In this document: positions 7,586 to 15,968 of the stretch, piece after piece | How positions within the stretch are numbered: the stretch's first letter is position 1 | Layout: the number at the start of each line of letters is the position of its first letter | Assembly: GCA_964430475.1 (NCBI GenBank) | Contig: CAYSEQ010000012.1 | Span: forward strand, 1-31,209 | From: CAYSEQ01 sp964430475 | Lineage (GTDB): Bacteria > Patescibacteriota > Microgenomatia > UBA8517 | DNA length: 31,209 nucleotides | Reading direction: 5' to 3' | The notes under the pieces: model-generated | Database searches by the model: none | The model's input: only the letters and a program-made list of their open reading frames with translations | Told to the model about the DNA's origin: nothing | Program-made: the position numbers and the translations under genes

Positions 7586-8500
7586 TTGAAAATTTATGAG
7601 AAAGGTAGTAAAGACAAGGAAAGAAAGAAGGTTGGGGAAAAAATTTTGAGACGGATCTTGAAGATTCAGGAAAATGAGATTACAGAGTATTTTGTCTACT
7701 CAAAACTTGCCGAGTCCACTACTTATAAGAATAGAAAAGTATTAATTAAGATCGCTAATGAAGAGAAAAAGCATTTTGATTTTTGGAAAAAGTACACTAA
7801 AGTTGATGTCTCGCCGAACAATTTTAAGGTTGTTTTTTACATAATTATCTCAAAACTCCTAGGATTTACTTTTGCGCTGAAATTGATGGAAAAAGGCGAG
7901 GAGATGGCGCAGTTACGTTACGAAGATTTGGCAGGGGATGTTTTGGAAGCAAAAAAGATTGCTGATGAAGAAAAAAGACATGAAGAAAAAATTTTGAGTT
8001 TTTTGGATGAGGAGAAGTTAAAGTACACCGGTTCTATGGTTTTGGGAGTTAACGATGCGTTGGTGGAATTAACAGGGGCATTAGCCGGGCTTACTCTGGC
8101 TTTGCAGAACGCAAAACTGATTACTGTGGCAGGTTTTATCACAGGCGTTGCAGCCTCTTTTTCTATGGGTGCTTCAGAGTATTTATCTACCAAAGCTGAG
8201 GGGCATGACAAAAGTCCAACTAAAGCTGCAATTTATACTGGAGTGATGTATCTTATTACCGTTTTTGTTCTTATTTCACCGTATTATCTAATCAAAAATG
8301 TTTATTTTTCTTTGGCTTTGACTTTGGGATTAGCAATAGTTGTGATATTCTTTTTCACCTTTTATCTCTCAGTCGCTAAAGACCTTAATTTTAGAAAAAG
8401 ATTTTTAGAAATGGTTTTAATAAGTTTGGGTGTCTCATTTCTCACATTTGGGATCGGACTGATGGTCAGAAATTTTTTGGAATTGAAGTTTAAAATATAG
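7586..8500 (+). CDS. Ferritin-like domain fused to CCC1/VIT1-type iron or manganese transporter
   Basis: Up to 304 residues. The N-terminal ~140 residues form a rubrerythrin/ferritin-like domain with Glu and His on helices: ITEYFVYSKLAE, IANEEKKHFDFW, AQLRYEDLAGD and IADEEKRHEEKI. These would form a diiron site. The C-terminal half is the CCC1/VIT1 module: VLGVNDALVELTGALAGL, then SFSMGASEYLSTKAEG, then three hydrophobic segments (about 210-235, 240-260 and 275-295). Related fusions (Er-VIT1, for example MbfA) export iron, with the ferritin-like domain as cytoplasmic sensor or iron collector. A role in iron or manganese detoxification is therefore inferred. The start is uncertain because the -10 box abuts the first in-frame TTG. 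No Fur-like operator is recognised upstream. Confidence 0.82.
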   Translation: MKIYEKGSKDKERKKVGEKILRRILKIQENEITEYFVYSKLAESTTYKNRKVLIKIANEEKKHFDFWKKYTKVDVSPNNFKVVFYIIISKLLGFTFALKLMEKGEEMAQLRYEDLAGDVLEAKKIADEEKRHEEKILSFLDEEKLKYTGSMVLGVNDALVELTGALAGLTLALQNAKLITVAGFITGVAASFSMGASEYLSTKAEGHDKSPTKAAIYTGVMYLITVFVLISPYYLIKNVYFSLALTLGLAIVVIFFFTFYLSVAKDLNFRKRFLEMVLISLGVSFLTFGIGLMVRNFLELKFKI

Positions 8501-8601
8501 TCTTATTTGTCCTCGGTAAATTCTGATTCAGCATCGTCTTTGGGAATTTTATTGTTAATTTTGGTTTTCTCTAAATAATGAAGGGGCATTTTTAAAGAAT
8601 T

Positions 8602-9140
8602 TTAGTTTGTATTTCTACCAGCTAAGTTAGAATTCACCAAGGATACAATATTTTCTTCTTGTAATTTTATTGTAAAAAGTTCATCTTGCGTAAGTGCATC
8701 CAACATTGGGTCGGGAAGAAGTACATGTATTATTTTTCCGCCTTCTCTTGGGATAAGGTAAAGACAATCTCTTAATTCGTCAAGCTTTTCTGTCGAAACT
8801 TTTCCTTCCTTTACTTCAAACTTGTCTTTTAGTCTCTCTATTGCCTCTTTGAATTTTTTAATGATTTCGTCTATTGACGATCCTTTATTTGCAAAGATCC
8901 TTAGATCTAGATCTCTCCACCCTTCTTTTTCTCTTACGGAGCTTCCTATGGCTGCAAGAAGTCCACCGGTATTTTCTTCACTACTACTTAAGTCATTCAA
9001 ATTAATTCTATGTTTTTTCTGTCGGTCTGGTCTAGTTTAGAAAAATATTCCTCTTTTGATACCTCAACGCTTATAATATTTTCGACCCTTTCTTTTATAC
9101 GATTTGTGATGCTATTTAAAACATGCGGTATTTCTGTCAT
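8602..9140 (-). pseudogene. Nucleotidyltransferase-like protein, frameshifted
   Basis: A minus-strand ATG at 9140 opens a 47-codon frame (MTEIPHVLNSITNRIKERVE ... RKNIELI) ending at TGA 8999-8997. The frame one base over continues LNDLSSSEENTGGLLAAIGS to 8602. Restoring one A in the plus-strand run 8999-9001 gives a continuous ELILNDLSS, so this is one gene of about 179 residues. AAIGSSVREKEGWRDLDLRIF resembles the GS..(x)DxD signature of the DNA polymerase beta-type nucleotidyltransferase fold. The rest is not recognised. A -10 box at 9158-9153, 12 bases before the ATG, supports the longer gene. A TTG at 9000 could begin the shorter frame, but it lacks both promoter and ribosome site. Confidence 0.6.
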
Positions 9141-9152
9141 ACAATTTTCTTT

Positions 9153-9158
9153 ATTATA
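9153..9158 (-). promoter_or_regulatory. -10 box of the frameshifted nucleotidyltransferase-like gene
   Basis: On the minus strand TATAAT lies 12 bases before the ATG at 9140. The leader would be only about 5 bases. Confidence 0.45.
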
Positions 9159-9179
9159 CCTTTAGGAAGTTCTAATCAG

Positions 9180-9209
9180 AAAGTGTTATAGATTAAAGTG
9201 TTATAGATT
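9180..9209 (+). repeat. Tandem 15-bp duplication in the MBL gene promoter region
   Basis: AAAGTGTTATAGATT occurs twice head to tail (9180-9194 and 9195-9209). Each copy contains TTATAGAT, a possible -10-like sequence. It lies immediately before the strong ribosome site AAAGGAGG (9215-9222) of the gene at 9229. Confidence 0.75.
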
Positions 9210-9228
9210 AGGTGAAAGGAGGCGCTTA

Positions 9229-9924
9229 ATGAAGATTAAGATTTTAGGAACAAGAGGGGAAATCAAGTCTAGTTTACCAAAATACAGTAAACATTCGGGT
9301 ATTTTGATTGACGATGAATTACTTTTAGATATAGGTGAAAAAGAATTTTTAAAATACAAACCCTCGTTTATTTTTGTAACCCATATCCACCCGGATCATG
9401 CTTTCTTTTTAAATCAAAAGAAGCAAGGTGAAAAGATTGATGCGACAATTTATGCACCTGAAAAGCTCGAAAAGAACTTTAAAATAAAGGTTCTTAAAAA
9501 AGCTTTTAAGATTAATAAATATAGGATTATTCCAATTCCAACCCTGCATAGCGTTAGAGTGAAATCTCAAGGATATATCGTTAGCAATGGAATAAAAAAG
9601 ATTTTTTATACTGGCGACATGGTTTCTATAAGAAAGAAGTACTTTAATTTATTAAAGAATCTAGATTTAGTGATTACTGAAGCAAGTTTTATACGAAAAG
9701 GGGGAATGATCAGGAAATCAAAAGATGGAAAAATTTTTGGCCATGCCGGAATTCCAGATCTACTTTCTTTTTTTCGTAACTTCACTAAAGAAATTCTTTT
9801 AATCCACTTTGGTAGTTGGTTTTATAGAAATCCTTGTGTAGCTTCTGATAAGCTAACAAAGATGGGTATTGAATATAATTTGAAGATAGAAGTAGGACAT
9901 GATGGAATGTTGATTAATATTTAA
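9229..9924 (+). CDS. MBL-fold metallo-hydrolase
   Basis: A 231-residue metallo-beta-lactamase-fold protein. The signature HxHxDH is HIHPDH at about 52-57. TLHSV (about 104-108) gives a downstream His and FYTGDM (about 125-130) the bridging Asp. EASF and FGHAG follow, and a late LLIHFGSW supplies a final His. The fold covers RNase Z, beta-lactamases, glyoxalase II and many unassigned hydrolases. The GTRGE beginning and short length resemble RNase Z-like or phosphodiesterase-type members, but I cannot assign a substrate. The start is secured by AAAGGAGG seven bases upstream. It is convergent with the exonuclease gene, with only 23 bases between their ends. Confidence 0.85.
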   Translation: MKIKILGTRGEIKSSLPKYSKHSGILIDDELLLDIGEKEFLKYKPSFIFVTHIHPDHAFFLNQKKQGEKIDATIYAPEKLEKNFKIKVLKKAFKINKYRIIPIPTLHSVRVKSQGYIVSNGIKKIFYTGDMVSIRKKYFNLLKNLDLVITEASFIRKGGMIRKSKDGKIFGHAGIPDLLSFFRNFTKEILLIHFGSWFYRNPCVASDKLTKMGIEYNLKIEVGHDGMLINI

Positions 9925-9947
9925 GCTTAAAATTGTAAAAAGGAGAG

Positions 9948-10553
9948 TCAAAAGAGTTTACTTTGTTTTGTAGAGTCTTGCTTGGGGTATGAAAGATCTA
10001 CATAAACTTTTCTCAAATTGTTCCACTTATCTTTGAATAAAATGTAGCCGTTTTTGATTGCAAAGTCGTAAATTTCTTTTGTAATAATTACATCATCTTC
10101 GCAATACCTTTTTAATCTTTCAAGGCTTTTGGCATCTTTTCTTTGCCAGAGGTAAACAGCTTCCAATCCAGTTTCTCTTTTTTCTCTGTCAAGAGTTTCT
10201 TTGGCTATCGCATCCATTGATATTCTCCTCCCGATTACTTCCTTTATTTTCAACATAATGTCAAAATGCGGGAGTTTTTTAAAAGGAAATGGGGCATAAG
10301 GTGAGAGTGCGGGGACATCAAAACCGATTGAGTTAAAGCCTATGACTCTATCCGCACTTTGAAATATACTCCACATTTGGTCAAACTCTTCTTCCCAAAA
10401 ACTTTTTAAGTATCCTTCTATTTCGTTTGCTTGCTCATCCACTTTTCTTGAATAAAGAGAGACAATTGAGACACCCAATTTTGCCGGATCATCGCCTTCG
10501 ATGTCGGAAAAAAGTTTTTTTGTTTCTAAATCAAAAAAAACCTCGTGATGCAT
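9948..10553 (-). CDS. DEDD-type 3'-5' exonuclease / RNase H-like protein
   Basis: A 201-residue protein with the ordered acidic motifs of the DEDD exonuclease superfamily. FFDLETK (about 6-12) gives Asp and Glu. IGFNSIGFDVPAL (about 71-83) is the second motif (N..FD). YCEDDVIITKEIYDFA (about 148-163) carries the last Asp residues. The compact single-domain form resembles predicted RNase H-like exonucleases (YprB type) rather than a polymerase proofreading domain. A role in RNA or DNA 3'-end trimming is inferred. Translation starts at ATG 10553, the first base or so of the predicted transcript. Confidence 0.8.
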   Translation of the reverse strand: MHHEVFFDLETKKLFSDIEGDDPAKLGVSIVSLYSRKVDEQANEIEGYLKSFWEEEFDQMWSIFQSADRVIGFNSIGFDVPALSPYAPFPFKKLPHFDIMLKIKEVIGRRISMDAIAKETLDREKRETGLEAVYLWQRKDAKSLERLKRYCEDDVIITKEIYDFAIKNGYILFKDKWNNLRKVYVDLSYPKQDSTKQSKLF

Positions 10554-10559
10554 AAAAAT

Positions 10560-10565
10560 ATTATA
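10560..10565 (-). promoter_or_regulatory. -10 box giving a leaderless transcript
   Basis: On the minus strand TATAAT ends 6 bases before the ATG at 10553. No Shine-Dalgarno is present. Confidence 0.55.
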
Positions 10566-10694
10566 ACAGGCAAGGACTAAATGTATTGATCTATGACTAA
10601 GTAATAACCTATAAATTCCATTAAAATTGTTAAATTATTGAAGAAAATCCCCACAGATTGAATTTGTAAACATTTTTATATCTATTAATAAATC

Positions 10695-10724
10695 TTGACC
10701 ATTATAGCCTATAGGAATTATACT
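10695..10724 (+). promoter_or_regulatory. Promoter of the YhbH-type gene
   Basis: TTGACC at 10695-10700 and TATACT at 10719-10724 are 18 bases apart. Transcription would begin near 10731, leaving a leader of about 20 bases before the TTG start at 10752. The rest of the 198-base gap holds nothing recognisable. Confidence 0.55.
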
Positions 10725-10751
10725 CAAGACTAATAAAAGTCGGTTGAAATT

Positions 10752-11879
10752 TTGCCATCAAGAATTGAGCGTGATAGAAGCCGTTTTAAAAACATCGTTG
10801 AAGGGCAAGTAAGAAAGGATTTGGGAAAGTATATCAACACCCCAGAGTTGGTTGGGAAAAAAGGGAAAGACATCGTAAGAATTTCAATTCCTCAAATTAA
10901 AATTCCCCACTTTGAATATGGAGAAAACATGGGTGGAGTAGGTAGCGGTGAAGGGGAAGAAGGACAACCTATTTTTGTAGGAGAACCCGATCATGAGCCA
11001 GGCGGAGCAGGAGGAAACTTACCAGGAACACATCCCCTTGAGGCGGAAGTCTCAATTGCTGAACTTGTAAAGTTTTTAAGAGACCAAATAGAGCTTCCTA
11101 ATCTTCTACCAAGGGGGATAGGAACCATTGAAGGAGAAAGAATAAAAGTGGAAGGTATTCAAGTGGCGATGTCTCCTAAATTTGACTTTAAACGGGCTTT
11201 TAAAGAAGCTTTAGAAGAGACACAGGATCCTCAAGAGGCGGCAGTTCTTGCTCATTCAAAACCTCATGCAAGGTATCGCTCCTATGAGATTGAAAGGGCT
11301 CCTCAGGCAAGAGCGGTTATTTTCTATGTAATGGACATTTCGGGTTCAATGACAGATTATTACAAAAAACTTGCCAGACAAACTGCTTTTTGGACTGAAA
11401 GACTAATTGAAAGCACTTACCCTAAGGTTGAAAAAAGATTTATTGTTCATGAGGTTGAGGCTAAAGAGGTTGATGAGAAAAAGTTTTACCTATTAAGAGA
11501 GGGTGGAGGAACGAACATCTCTTCAGCTTACAATTTGGTTGACAAAATTATAGATAAAGAATATAACCCCGAAGATTGGAATATTTATGTTATACACTTT
11601 TCAGATGGAGAAAATGAAGAAAACGACAACGAGAAAGCATTAAATACTTTTGAAAAGCTTCTTCCGAAAACAAGAATTTTTGGTTTTGTAAGGATTAAAC
11701 AACAAGGAATGTTTGGCGGAGCAGAAACCAATTTTGTAAATAGACTTCAAAGCAAAGCTATAGAAGCTAAACTAAGCGGAATTACAGGAGAACACGAAAG
11801 AAGATTTGCTTTAGCAAAAGTGGGAAGTAATTATGACACTTACGAGGCTATTCTAGAGCTGTTTGGAAAAAGAAAGTAA
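10752..11879 (+). CDS. yhbH: YhbH/YeaH-type VWA-domain protein (DUF444)
   Basis: A 375-residue protein that begins at a TTG (MPSRIERDRSRFKN), which matches the usual N-terminus of this family. It has a Gly/Glu-rich segment (about 58-95), then a von Willebrand A domain from about residue 185. The MIDAS motif is DISGSM (about 196-201), followed by GGGTNIS (about 254-260) and IHFSDGENEE. In other bacteria YhbH/YeaH is encoded with the PrkA kinase and SpoVR/YcgB and acts in stress, stationary phase or sporulation. Neither partner is visible here: the flanking genes are an exonuclease and a phosphodiester glycosidase. Its role in this organism is therefore open. The family call is firm. Confidence 0.88.
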   Translation: MPSRIERDRSRFKNIVEGQVRKDLGKYINTPELVGKKGKDIVRISIPQIKIPHFEYGENMGGVGSGEGEEGQPIFVGEPDHEPGGAGGNLPGTHPLEAEVSIAELVKFLRDQIELPNLLPRGIGTIEGERIKVEGIQVAMSPKFDFKRAFKEALEETQDPQEAAVLAHSKPHARYRSYEIERAPQARAVIFYVMDISGSMTDYYKKLARQTAFWTERLIESTYPKVEKRFIVHEVEAKEVDEKKFYLLREGGGTNISSAYNLVDKIIDKEYNPEDWNIYVIHFSDGENEENDNEKALNTFEKLLPKTRIFGFVRIKQQGMFGGAETNFVNRLQSKAIEAKLSGITGEHERRFALAKVGSNYDTYEAILELFGKRK

Positions 11880-11926
11880 GGTTTTAAGTTTAATGAGAAT
11901 TAGAAACTTTAATATCACTAAAGACT

Positions 11927-13132
11927 CTACTTTTTAACAAAAAGGATGGCATTAGGAAGATTTCTTCCTGGCCCAACTTTATATCCGCCAAACCAAAGAG
12001 CAGTAGATCCGCCGTCATCTAGATTTAGTGCGTTTTCCATACCCATAGTTTGGAGAACTCTTGCAGATTCAGCAACGGTTGCATTATGCACAACACCGAT
12101 ATAAACTGTGCTTCCTTTGTTTGCAACAAAACTTCTTCCTCCTTTACTCCCTTTTTTGGGGTCATCATCTCCGCTAAAAACTAGCTGTCCGTTAAAGACT
12201 AGTAAGGGAAAATTAGACAATACACCGTTTGGGCTCGTATCCCGTCCCCATTGAGAAACTGCTGTGACAAATCTTATATAATTTTCACCAAAAATGACTG
12301 CTGGGTTTGAACTGTAAACATTGTTTTCAGAATTGAAATATGTCTTTTTAAAGTTCATAACTAGAAGATCAAAGCTATTCGTTTTTCCGGAACATGTAGG
12401 ATATTCTGCGGGGCAAAAATAAGTTCCATTAATTCCTGCATAGGCCCCATTTCTTGATACATAGGTTGCCAGAGGAAGAACAGGGCAATCGTTTGAACAA
12501 TTTGTGTCTGATGCTGTATCAACAATTACTTTAGTACTTCCCAAATCTGCTGCCACAATACTTACCATATAATTACCTAGGCCCGCGACCTCTACATTTT
12601 GCCTGCTATAGCCTGAATTTGGAGGAATGTTATTTTGAGGGATGTTTTGTGGAATAGTGAAGCTTTCTGAGATTTTTTTGTCTTCCTCTTTAATCTTGGC
12701 ATTCAATGTTTCCAAGGTTTTATTTGCCTCCTCGAAGTTTCTTTTAGATAGTTCCGAAAGAGCCTTAGCAAAGAGTTTGTCCATTTCTTTGGTATTTTGG
12801 GTTCTTGTTTTTAGGTTTAGAAGATCCTCGTAGACTGAGACAGTCTTGCTATAACTTTCTTGGATATTTTGGATTTCATTTTGAAGCTCATTGTTTCTTT
12901 TAAATTGGTCTTCGTTTTTGATACTTTCCAACTCCTTACTCACCCTTTCAAGTTCGGACTGATTCTGCCCTTTTTCAGCTTCAAGAAGAGAAATTTGGTT
13001 TTGGAGTTTTTCTGTTTGGCGATTGGAGAAGTAGTTTGTGAGTAGGAGTATGATTATAAGGGTAAGGATTACACTGATGTATATTATATGGGGTGGAGTG
13101 AAAAATGTTTTTATTTTTTTGGGCAGATACAT
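11927..13132 (-). CDS. Membrane-anchored phosphodiester glycosidase (NAGPA-like domain)
   Basis: A 401-residue envelope protein. A transmembrane anchor (about 16-32, IYISVILTLIIILLL) follows a short basic N-terminus, predicting an N-in topology. Residues about 36-155 form a long coiled coil rich in Glu, Lys and Gln. The C-terminal ~220 residues are the phosphodiester glycosidase domain: AGINGTYFCP, SFDLLVMNF, SNFPLLVFNGQ and near the end ALNLDDGGSTALWFGG, whose conserved Asp pair is characteristic. The family includes the human enzyme that uncovers mannose-6-phosphate and bacterial proteins thought to act on phosphodiester-linked sugars in envelope polymers. Substrate is not evident. Two Cys in the domain (SNDCPVL, YFCPAEYPTC) could form disulfides outside the cell. 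Confidence 0.85.
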   Translation of the reverse strand: MYLPKKIKTFFTPPHIIYISVILTLIIILLLTNYFSNRQTEKLQNQISLLEAEKGQNQSELERVSKELESIKNEDQFKRNNELQNEIQNIQESYSKTVSVYEDLLNLKTRTQNTKEMDKLFAKALSELSKRNFEEANKTLETLNAKIKEEDKKISESFTIPQNIPQNNIPPNSGYSRQNVEVAGLGNYMVSIVAADLGSTKVIVDTASDTNCSNDCPVLPLATYVSRNGAYAGINGTYFCPAEYPTCSGKTNSFDLLVMNFKKTYFNSENNVYSSNPAVIFGENYIRFVTAVSQWGRDTSPNGVLSNFPLLVFNGQLVFSGDDDPKKGSKGGRSFVANKGSTVYIGVVHNATVAESARVLQTMGMENALNLDDGGSTALWFGGYKVGPGRNLPNAILFVKK

Positions 13133-13210
13133 GGTTAATTCACTTTAGCATAAACTTTAAATGATTTTGAAGATCTCAAATTTTTAAACACTAACCCGGG
13201 AGCTTCTAAA

Positions 13211-13894
13211 ATGTTTTATTTATTGATTTTAATTTTTGAGATTAGCCTTCTTTATTTTCTTTCCCGAATGGTTTTTAAAAATATCTATGGGATATTGTCT
13301 TTGCTTACTAAAAAAGAATCTTTTCGTTTATGGTTTTTAGACATCGTTTTCCTACCAGGTACCTTTTTACATGAAGTTTCTCATTTTTTAGTCTCTTTGT
13401 TGCTTCTAGTACCAGTGTATAAGTTAAAGTTAATTCCAAACTACAACAAATATGAAGGAGAAATTTGTTTAGGTGGTACTTTGATCGCTAAGGTTGGTCC
13501 ATTAAGGCGGTCTTTAATTGGTCTGGCCCCGTTTGTTTTTGGAATATTAAGTCTTTTTTTAATTTTCTATGTATTTTGGCCAAGACTTATTATTAATGTT
13601 TGGTGGAAAAGTATTTTAGTGGCAATTCTTATTTTTGAAATAGCTAACTGCATGTTTGTTAGTAAAAAAGATTTAAAAGATTTATGGATTATTCTTTTAT
13701 TTGTCATTATTGTTATTTTGATTTTAGAACTCTTGGGTGTGGAAGTTTTTGTTTTAGTATCGGAGTTTATCAATAAGCAACTTGTAAAGCAAATTTTAAG
13801 ACAAATGTTTTTAGTTTTATTGATTCCAAGTCTTATAAACATATTAGTTCTTTTAGTATTACAATATATACGTTCAGGTAACCAATCTTTATAG
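13211..13894 (+). CDS. M50-like intramembrane metalloprotease
   Basis: A 227-residue, very hydrophobic protein with about five or six membrane segments. HEVSH at residues 54-58 lies inside a hydrophobic stretch (FLPGTFLHEVSHFLVSLLLL). This is the HExxH arrangement of site-2-protease-like M50 peptidases. A second motif with an Asp (as in NPDG) is not visible, so the full M50 active site cannot be confirmed. GLAPFVFGI later resembles a loop seen in such proteins. GGGAG at about 13198 may serve as a ribosome site. If active it would cut membrane-bound substrates such as anti-sigma factors. The substrate is unknown. Confidence 0.7.
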   Translation: MFYLLILIFEISLLYFLSRMVFKNIYGILSLLTKKESFRLWFLDIVFLPGTFLHEVSHFLVSLLLLVPVYKLKLIPNYNKYEGEICLGGTLIAKVGPLRRSLIGLAPFVFGILSLFLIFYVFWPRLIINVWWKSILVAILIFEIANCMFVSKKDLKDLWIILLFVIIVILILELLGVEVFVLVSEFINKQLVKQILRQMFLVLLIPSLINILVLLVLQYIRSGNQSL

Positions 13895-13961
13895 TCTTGA
13901 TCTGAAAAGTACCCTTTGTGTGGTAAGTAAGAAGGATGACAGGCTTTAAGGATTCAACAAT

Positions 13962-14714
13962 ATGAATATTTTTTGGGCAATTTTATTGGGAAGTCTACAA
14001 GGTTTGACAGAATATTTACCAATTTCGTCCTCTGGTCATTTAGTTATTGCCCAACGCTTGATACCTGGATTTCAGCAACCTGGTGTACTTTTTGATGTGT
14101 TTTTACACTTAGGTACACTATTGGCGGTAGTAGTCTATTTCTTTAGAAAAATTTTGACACTTAATTCCAAATACCTTCTAATGATTCTTGTAGCTAGTAT
14201 TCCTGCTGGAGTATTTGCTTTTGTCTTTCGCGAATTTTTGGAGAAAACTTATCTTTTGGGAGGGGTTTTTCTTGGGATACAGTTCCTAATCACTTCAATT
14301 TTTTGCTATTTAACGGATAAATATAAGGGTCAAAGAAAAGATGTTAGTTTTAGGGAAGCTTTCTTTATAGGGGCTGGTCAAGCACTTGCCATTTTGCCTG
14401 CGATTTCAAGATCTGCCTCTACTATATTTGTGGGTTCCTTTTTGGGTATGAACAAAAAAGAAATAGCGAACTTTTCATTCATCCTATCAATACCGGCTAT
14501 TTTGGGCGCCAACGCGTTTGAGTTTCTAGCACATGGTGAGACTTTGCTAGTTGAGTTCAATAACGAATTTAAATTTTACTTAGTCGGTTTTATTACTGCA
14601 TTTATTATGGGGTTTTTGAGTATAAAGATAACCCTTGGCTTTCTACTAAAAAGTAAATTCAGGATTTTTGCATTCTATACCTTGTTTTTAGGGTTGATCG
14701 CTATTTTTATCTAG
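13962..14714 (+). CDS. uppP: Undecaprenyl-diphosphatase UppP (BacA)
   Basis: A 250-residue integral membrane protein with the diagnostic N-terminal motif QGLTEYLPISSSGHLVIAQ (about 14-32). The second motif is AISRSASTIFVGSFLGM (about 147-163). Together these supply the Glu, Ser and Arg residues of the active site. It removes a phosphate from undecaprenyl pyrophosphate so that the lipid carrier can be reused for peptidoglycan and other envelope polymers. Overproduction confers bacitracin resistance in known bacteria. Its end overlaps the end of the convergent dagK-type gene by 8 bases. With DagK and PAP2 nearby it forms a lipid-carrier recycling cluster. Confidence 0.95.
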   Translation: MNIFWAILLGSLQGLTEYLPISSSGHLVIAQRLIPGFQQPGVLFDVFLHLGTLLAVVVYFFRKILTLNSKYLLMILVASIPAGVFAFVFREFLEKTYLLGGVFLGIQFLITSIFCYLTDKYKGQRKDVSFREAFFIGAGQALAILPAISRSASTIFVGSFLGMNKKEIANFSFILSIPAILGANAFEFLAHGETLLVEFNNEFKFYLVGFITAFIMGFLSIKITLGFLLKSKFRIFAFYTLFLGLIAIFI

Positions 14715-15087
14715 GAGTTCTCAAAATGAAAGTTAGTATTTTGGGTGCGAAGAGCATTATTCCAATAATTATTGCCAAGATTGCTGCCACAAATACCATG
14801 GCGGCTGAAACATCCTTAGCCACCTTAGCCTCGGGTTGAATATTTGGGCTAACCAAGTTCACCAAAGCCTCGATGGCTGTGTTTAAAAGTTCCAATACAA
14901 TTACAAAAAAGATGGTATAGGTAAGTATAAGCCATTCTATGAGACTTAGCCTAAGTAGAATTCCCAAAGTCAAAACTGCTAGGGCGATTATTATATGTAG
15001 CCGGAAATTAGGCTCTCTTTTAAATGCAGTTTTTACCCCCTCGAAAGCATAGCCAAAGCTTTTAGTCGTTGGATGCCTTAAGCCCAT
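14707..15087 (-). CDS. dgkA: Diacylglycerol/undecaprenol kinase (DagK family)
   Basis: A 126-residue membrane protein of the small DgkA family with three hydrophobic helices. FGYAFEGVKTAFKREPNFRLH (about 11-31) is the amphipathic N-terminal part with conserved Glu and Arg. VLELLNTAIEALVNLV (about 63-78) holds the catalytic and metal-binding Glu residues. AKDVSAAMVFVAAI follows. Gram-positive-type members phosphorylate undecaprenol rather than diacylglycerol, which fits the position next to uppP and a PAP2 phosphatase. It would feed undecaprenyl phosphate into cell-wall synthesis. Substrate choice cannot be read from sequence. Transcribed minus from a promoter overlapping that of the divergent transpeptidase gene. 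Confidence 0.92.
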   Translation of the reverse strand: MGLRHPTTKSFGYAFEGVKTAFKREPNFRLHIIIALAVLTLGILLRLSLIEWLILTYTIFFVIVLELLNTAIEALVNLVSPNIQPEAKVAKDVSAAMVFVAAILAIIIGIMLFAPKILTFILRTPR

Positions 15088-15095
15088 TTACTTTA

Positions 15096-15103
15096 AGTAT
15101 AAT
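15096..15103. promoter_or_regulatory. Overlapping divergent -10 boxes between dagK-type and L,D-transpeptidase genes
   Basis: AGTATAAT reads TATAAT on the plus strand (15098-15103) and TATACT on the minus strand (15101-15096). The minus box ends 8 bases before the kinase ATG at 15087 and has TTGTTT 17 bases upstream. The plus box would start transcripts near 15110, ahead of the ATG at 15151. Both genes would share one opened region. Confidence 0.55.
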
Positions 15104-15150
15104 TTTTGTCTATTGTAAAAACAAAAGTAAAAGTTGTATCTTTAAATCAT

Positions 15151-15861
15151 ATGAGGATGCCTAAAAAACAATTTTTTTTATTTTTTTTAAGTTCAACTAT
15201 TATCTTTTTAATTTTCTTTCTTTTTTTTAAATCTTTTGAATCAGAGATTAGAAGTTTAAGTACCAATCAAAAAGAATTCTCAGAGCTTTCTTGCAATACT
15301 AAAGACCTTTCTGGGGTGCCAGATTATAACGATGCGATTGCTTGGTTTGAGGGAAGACAAATAAATGTACCTTACATTGCCTTTGGAGAAAGTGTTAGAG
15401 ATGAGAAAGTTTTAGGAATTTCCGGAGACGAGCGGTATATTGAGGTCGACTTATCGGAGCAAAAACTTTACGCTTGGGAAGGAAATAATTTATTTTTGGA
15501 AACACCAGTGTCTACAGGATTGCCTTGGTGGCCAACTCCAAAAGGAGAATTTAGGATTTGGATTAAGCTTAGATCAACTAAGATGGAAGGCGGAACGGGT
15601 AAATATTATTACTATTTACCAAATGTTCCATACGTGATGTATTTTGAAAACGACAAAGTACCGGGATGGAAAGGGTATGGTCTTCATGGCACTTATTGGC
15701 ATAATGATTTCGGTAGACCCAGAAGTCATGGTTGTGTCAATTTGCCAACACCGGTTGCTGAAAAACTATTCTATTGGACAAGTCCTGTTTTGCCACAAGG
15801 TAAAACCGCAGTTCGAGCGTCGAAGGATAGTCCAGGAACAAGGATCATCATACACGATTAG
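15151..15861 (+). CDS. L,D-transpeptidase (YkuD domain), membrane-anchored
   Basis: About 236 residues from ATG 15151 (an in-frame TTG at 15106 is less likely). A basic start MRMPKKQ precedes one transmembrane anchor (about 8-26). The YkuD domain begins near residue 90 (YIEVDLSEQKLYAWEGN). It contains STGLPWWPTPKGEFRI, LHGTYWHNDFG and the active-site SHGCVNLP with catalytic Cys at about 195 and its His two before. Such enzymes form 3-3 peptidoglycan crosslinks or attach proteins to the wall, using tetrapeptide donors, and resist most beta-lactams. The position in a cluster with uppP, an undecaprenol kinase-type gene and PAP2 supports a cell-wall role. Confidence 0.93.
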   Translation: MRMPKKQFFLFFLSSTIIFLIFFLFFKSFESEIRSLSTNQKEFSELSCNTKDLSGVPDYNDAIAWFEGRQINVPYIAFGESVRDEKVLGISGDERYIEVDLSEQKLYAWEGNNLFLETPVSTGLPWWPTPKGEFRIWIKLRSTKMEGGTGKYYYYLPNVPYVMYFENDKVPGWKGYGLHGTYWHNDFGRPRSHGCVNLPTPVAEKLFYWTSPVLPQGKTAVRASKDSPGTRIIIHD

Positions 15862-15968
15862 TAAGAAAAAGACTTTTGCTGAAGCTAGATTTTTGTTGAT
15901 TAAGATTTTTTCTAAAGTGTTTTTATTACCCTAAAAACTTAAATTGTGCTATTCTATTTCTTTAGATT

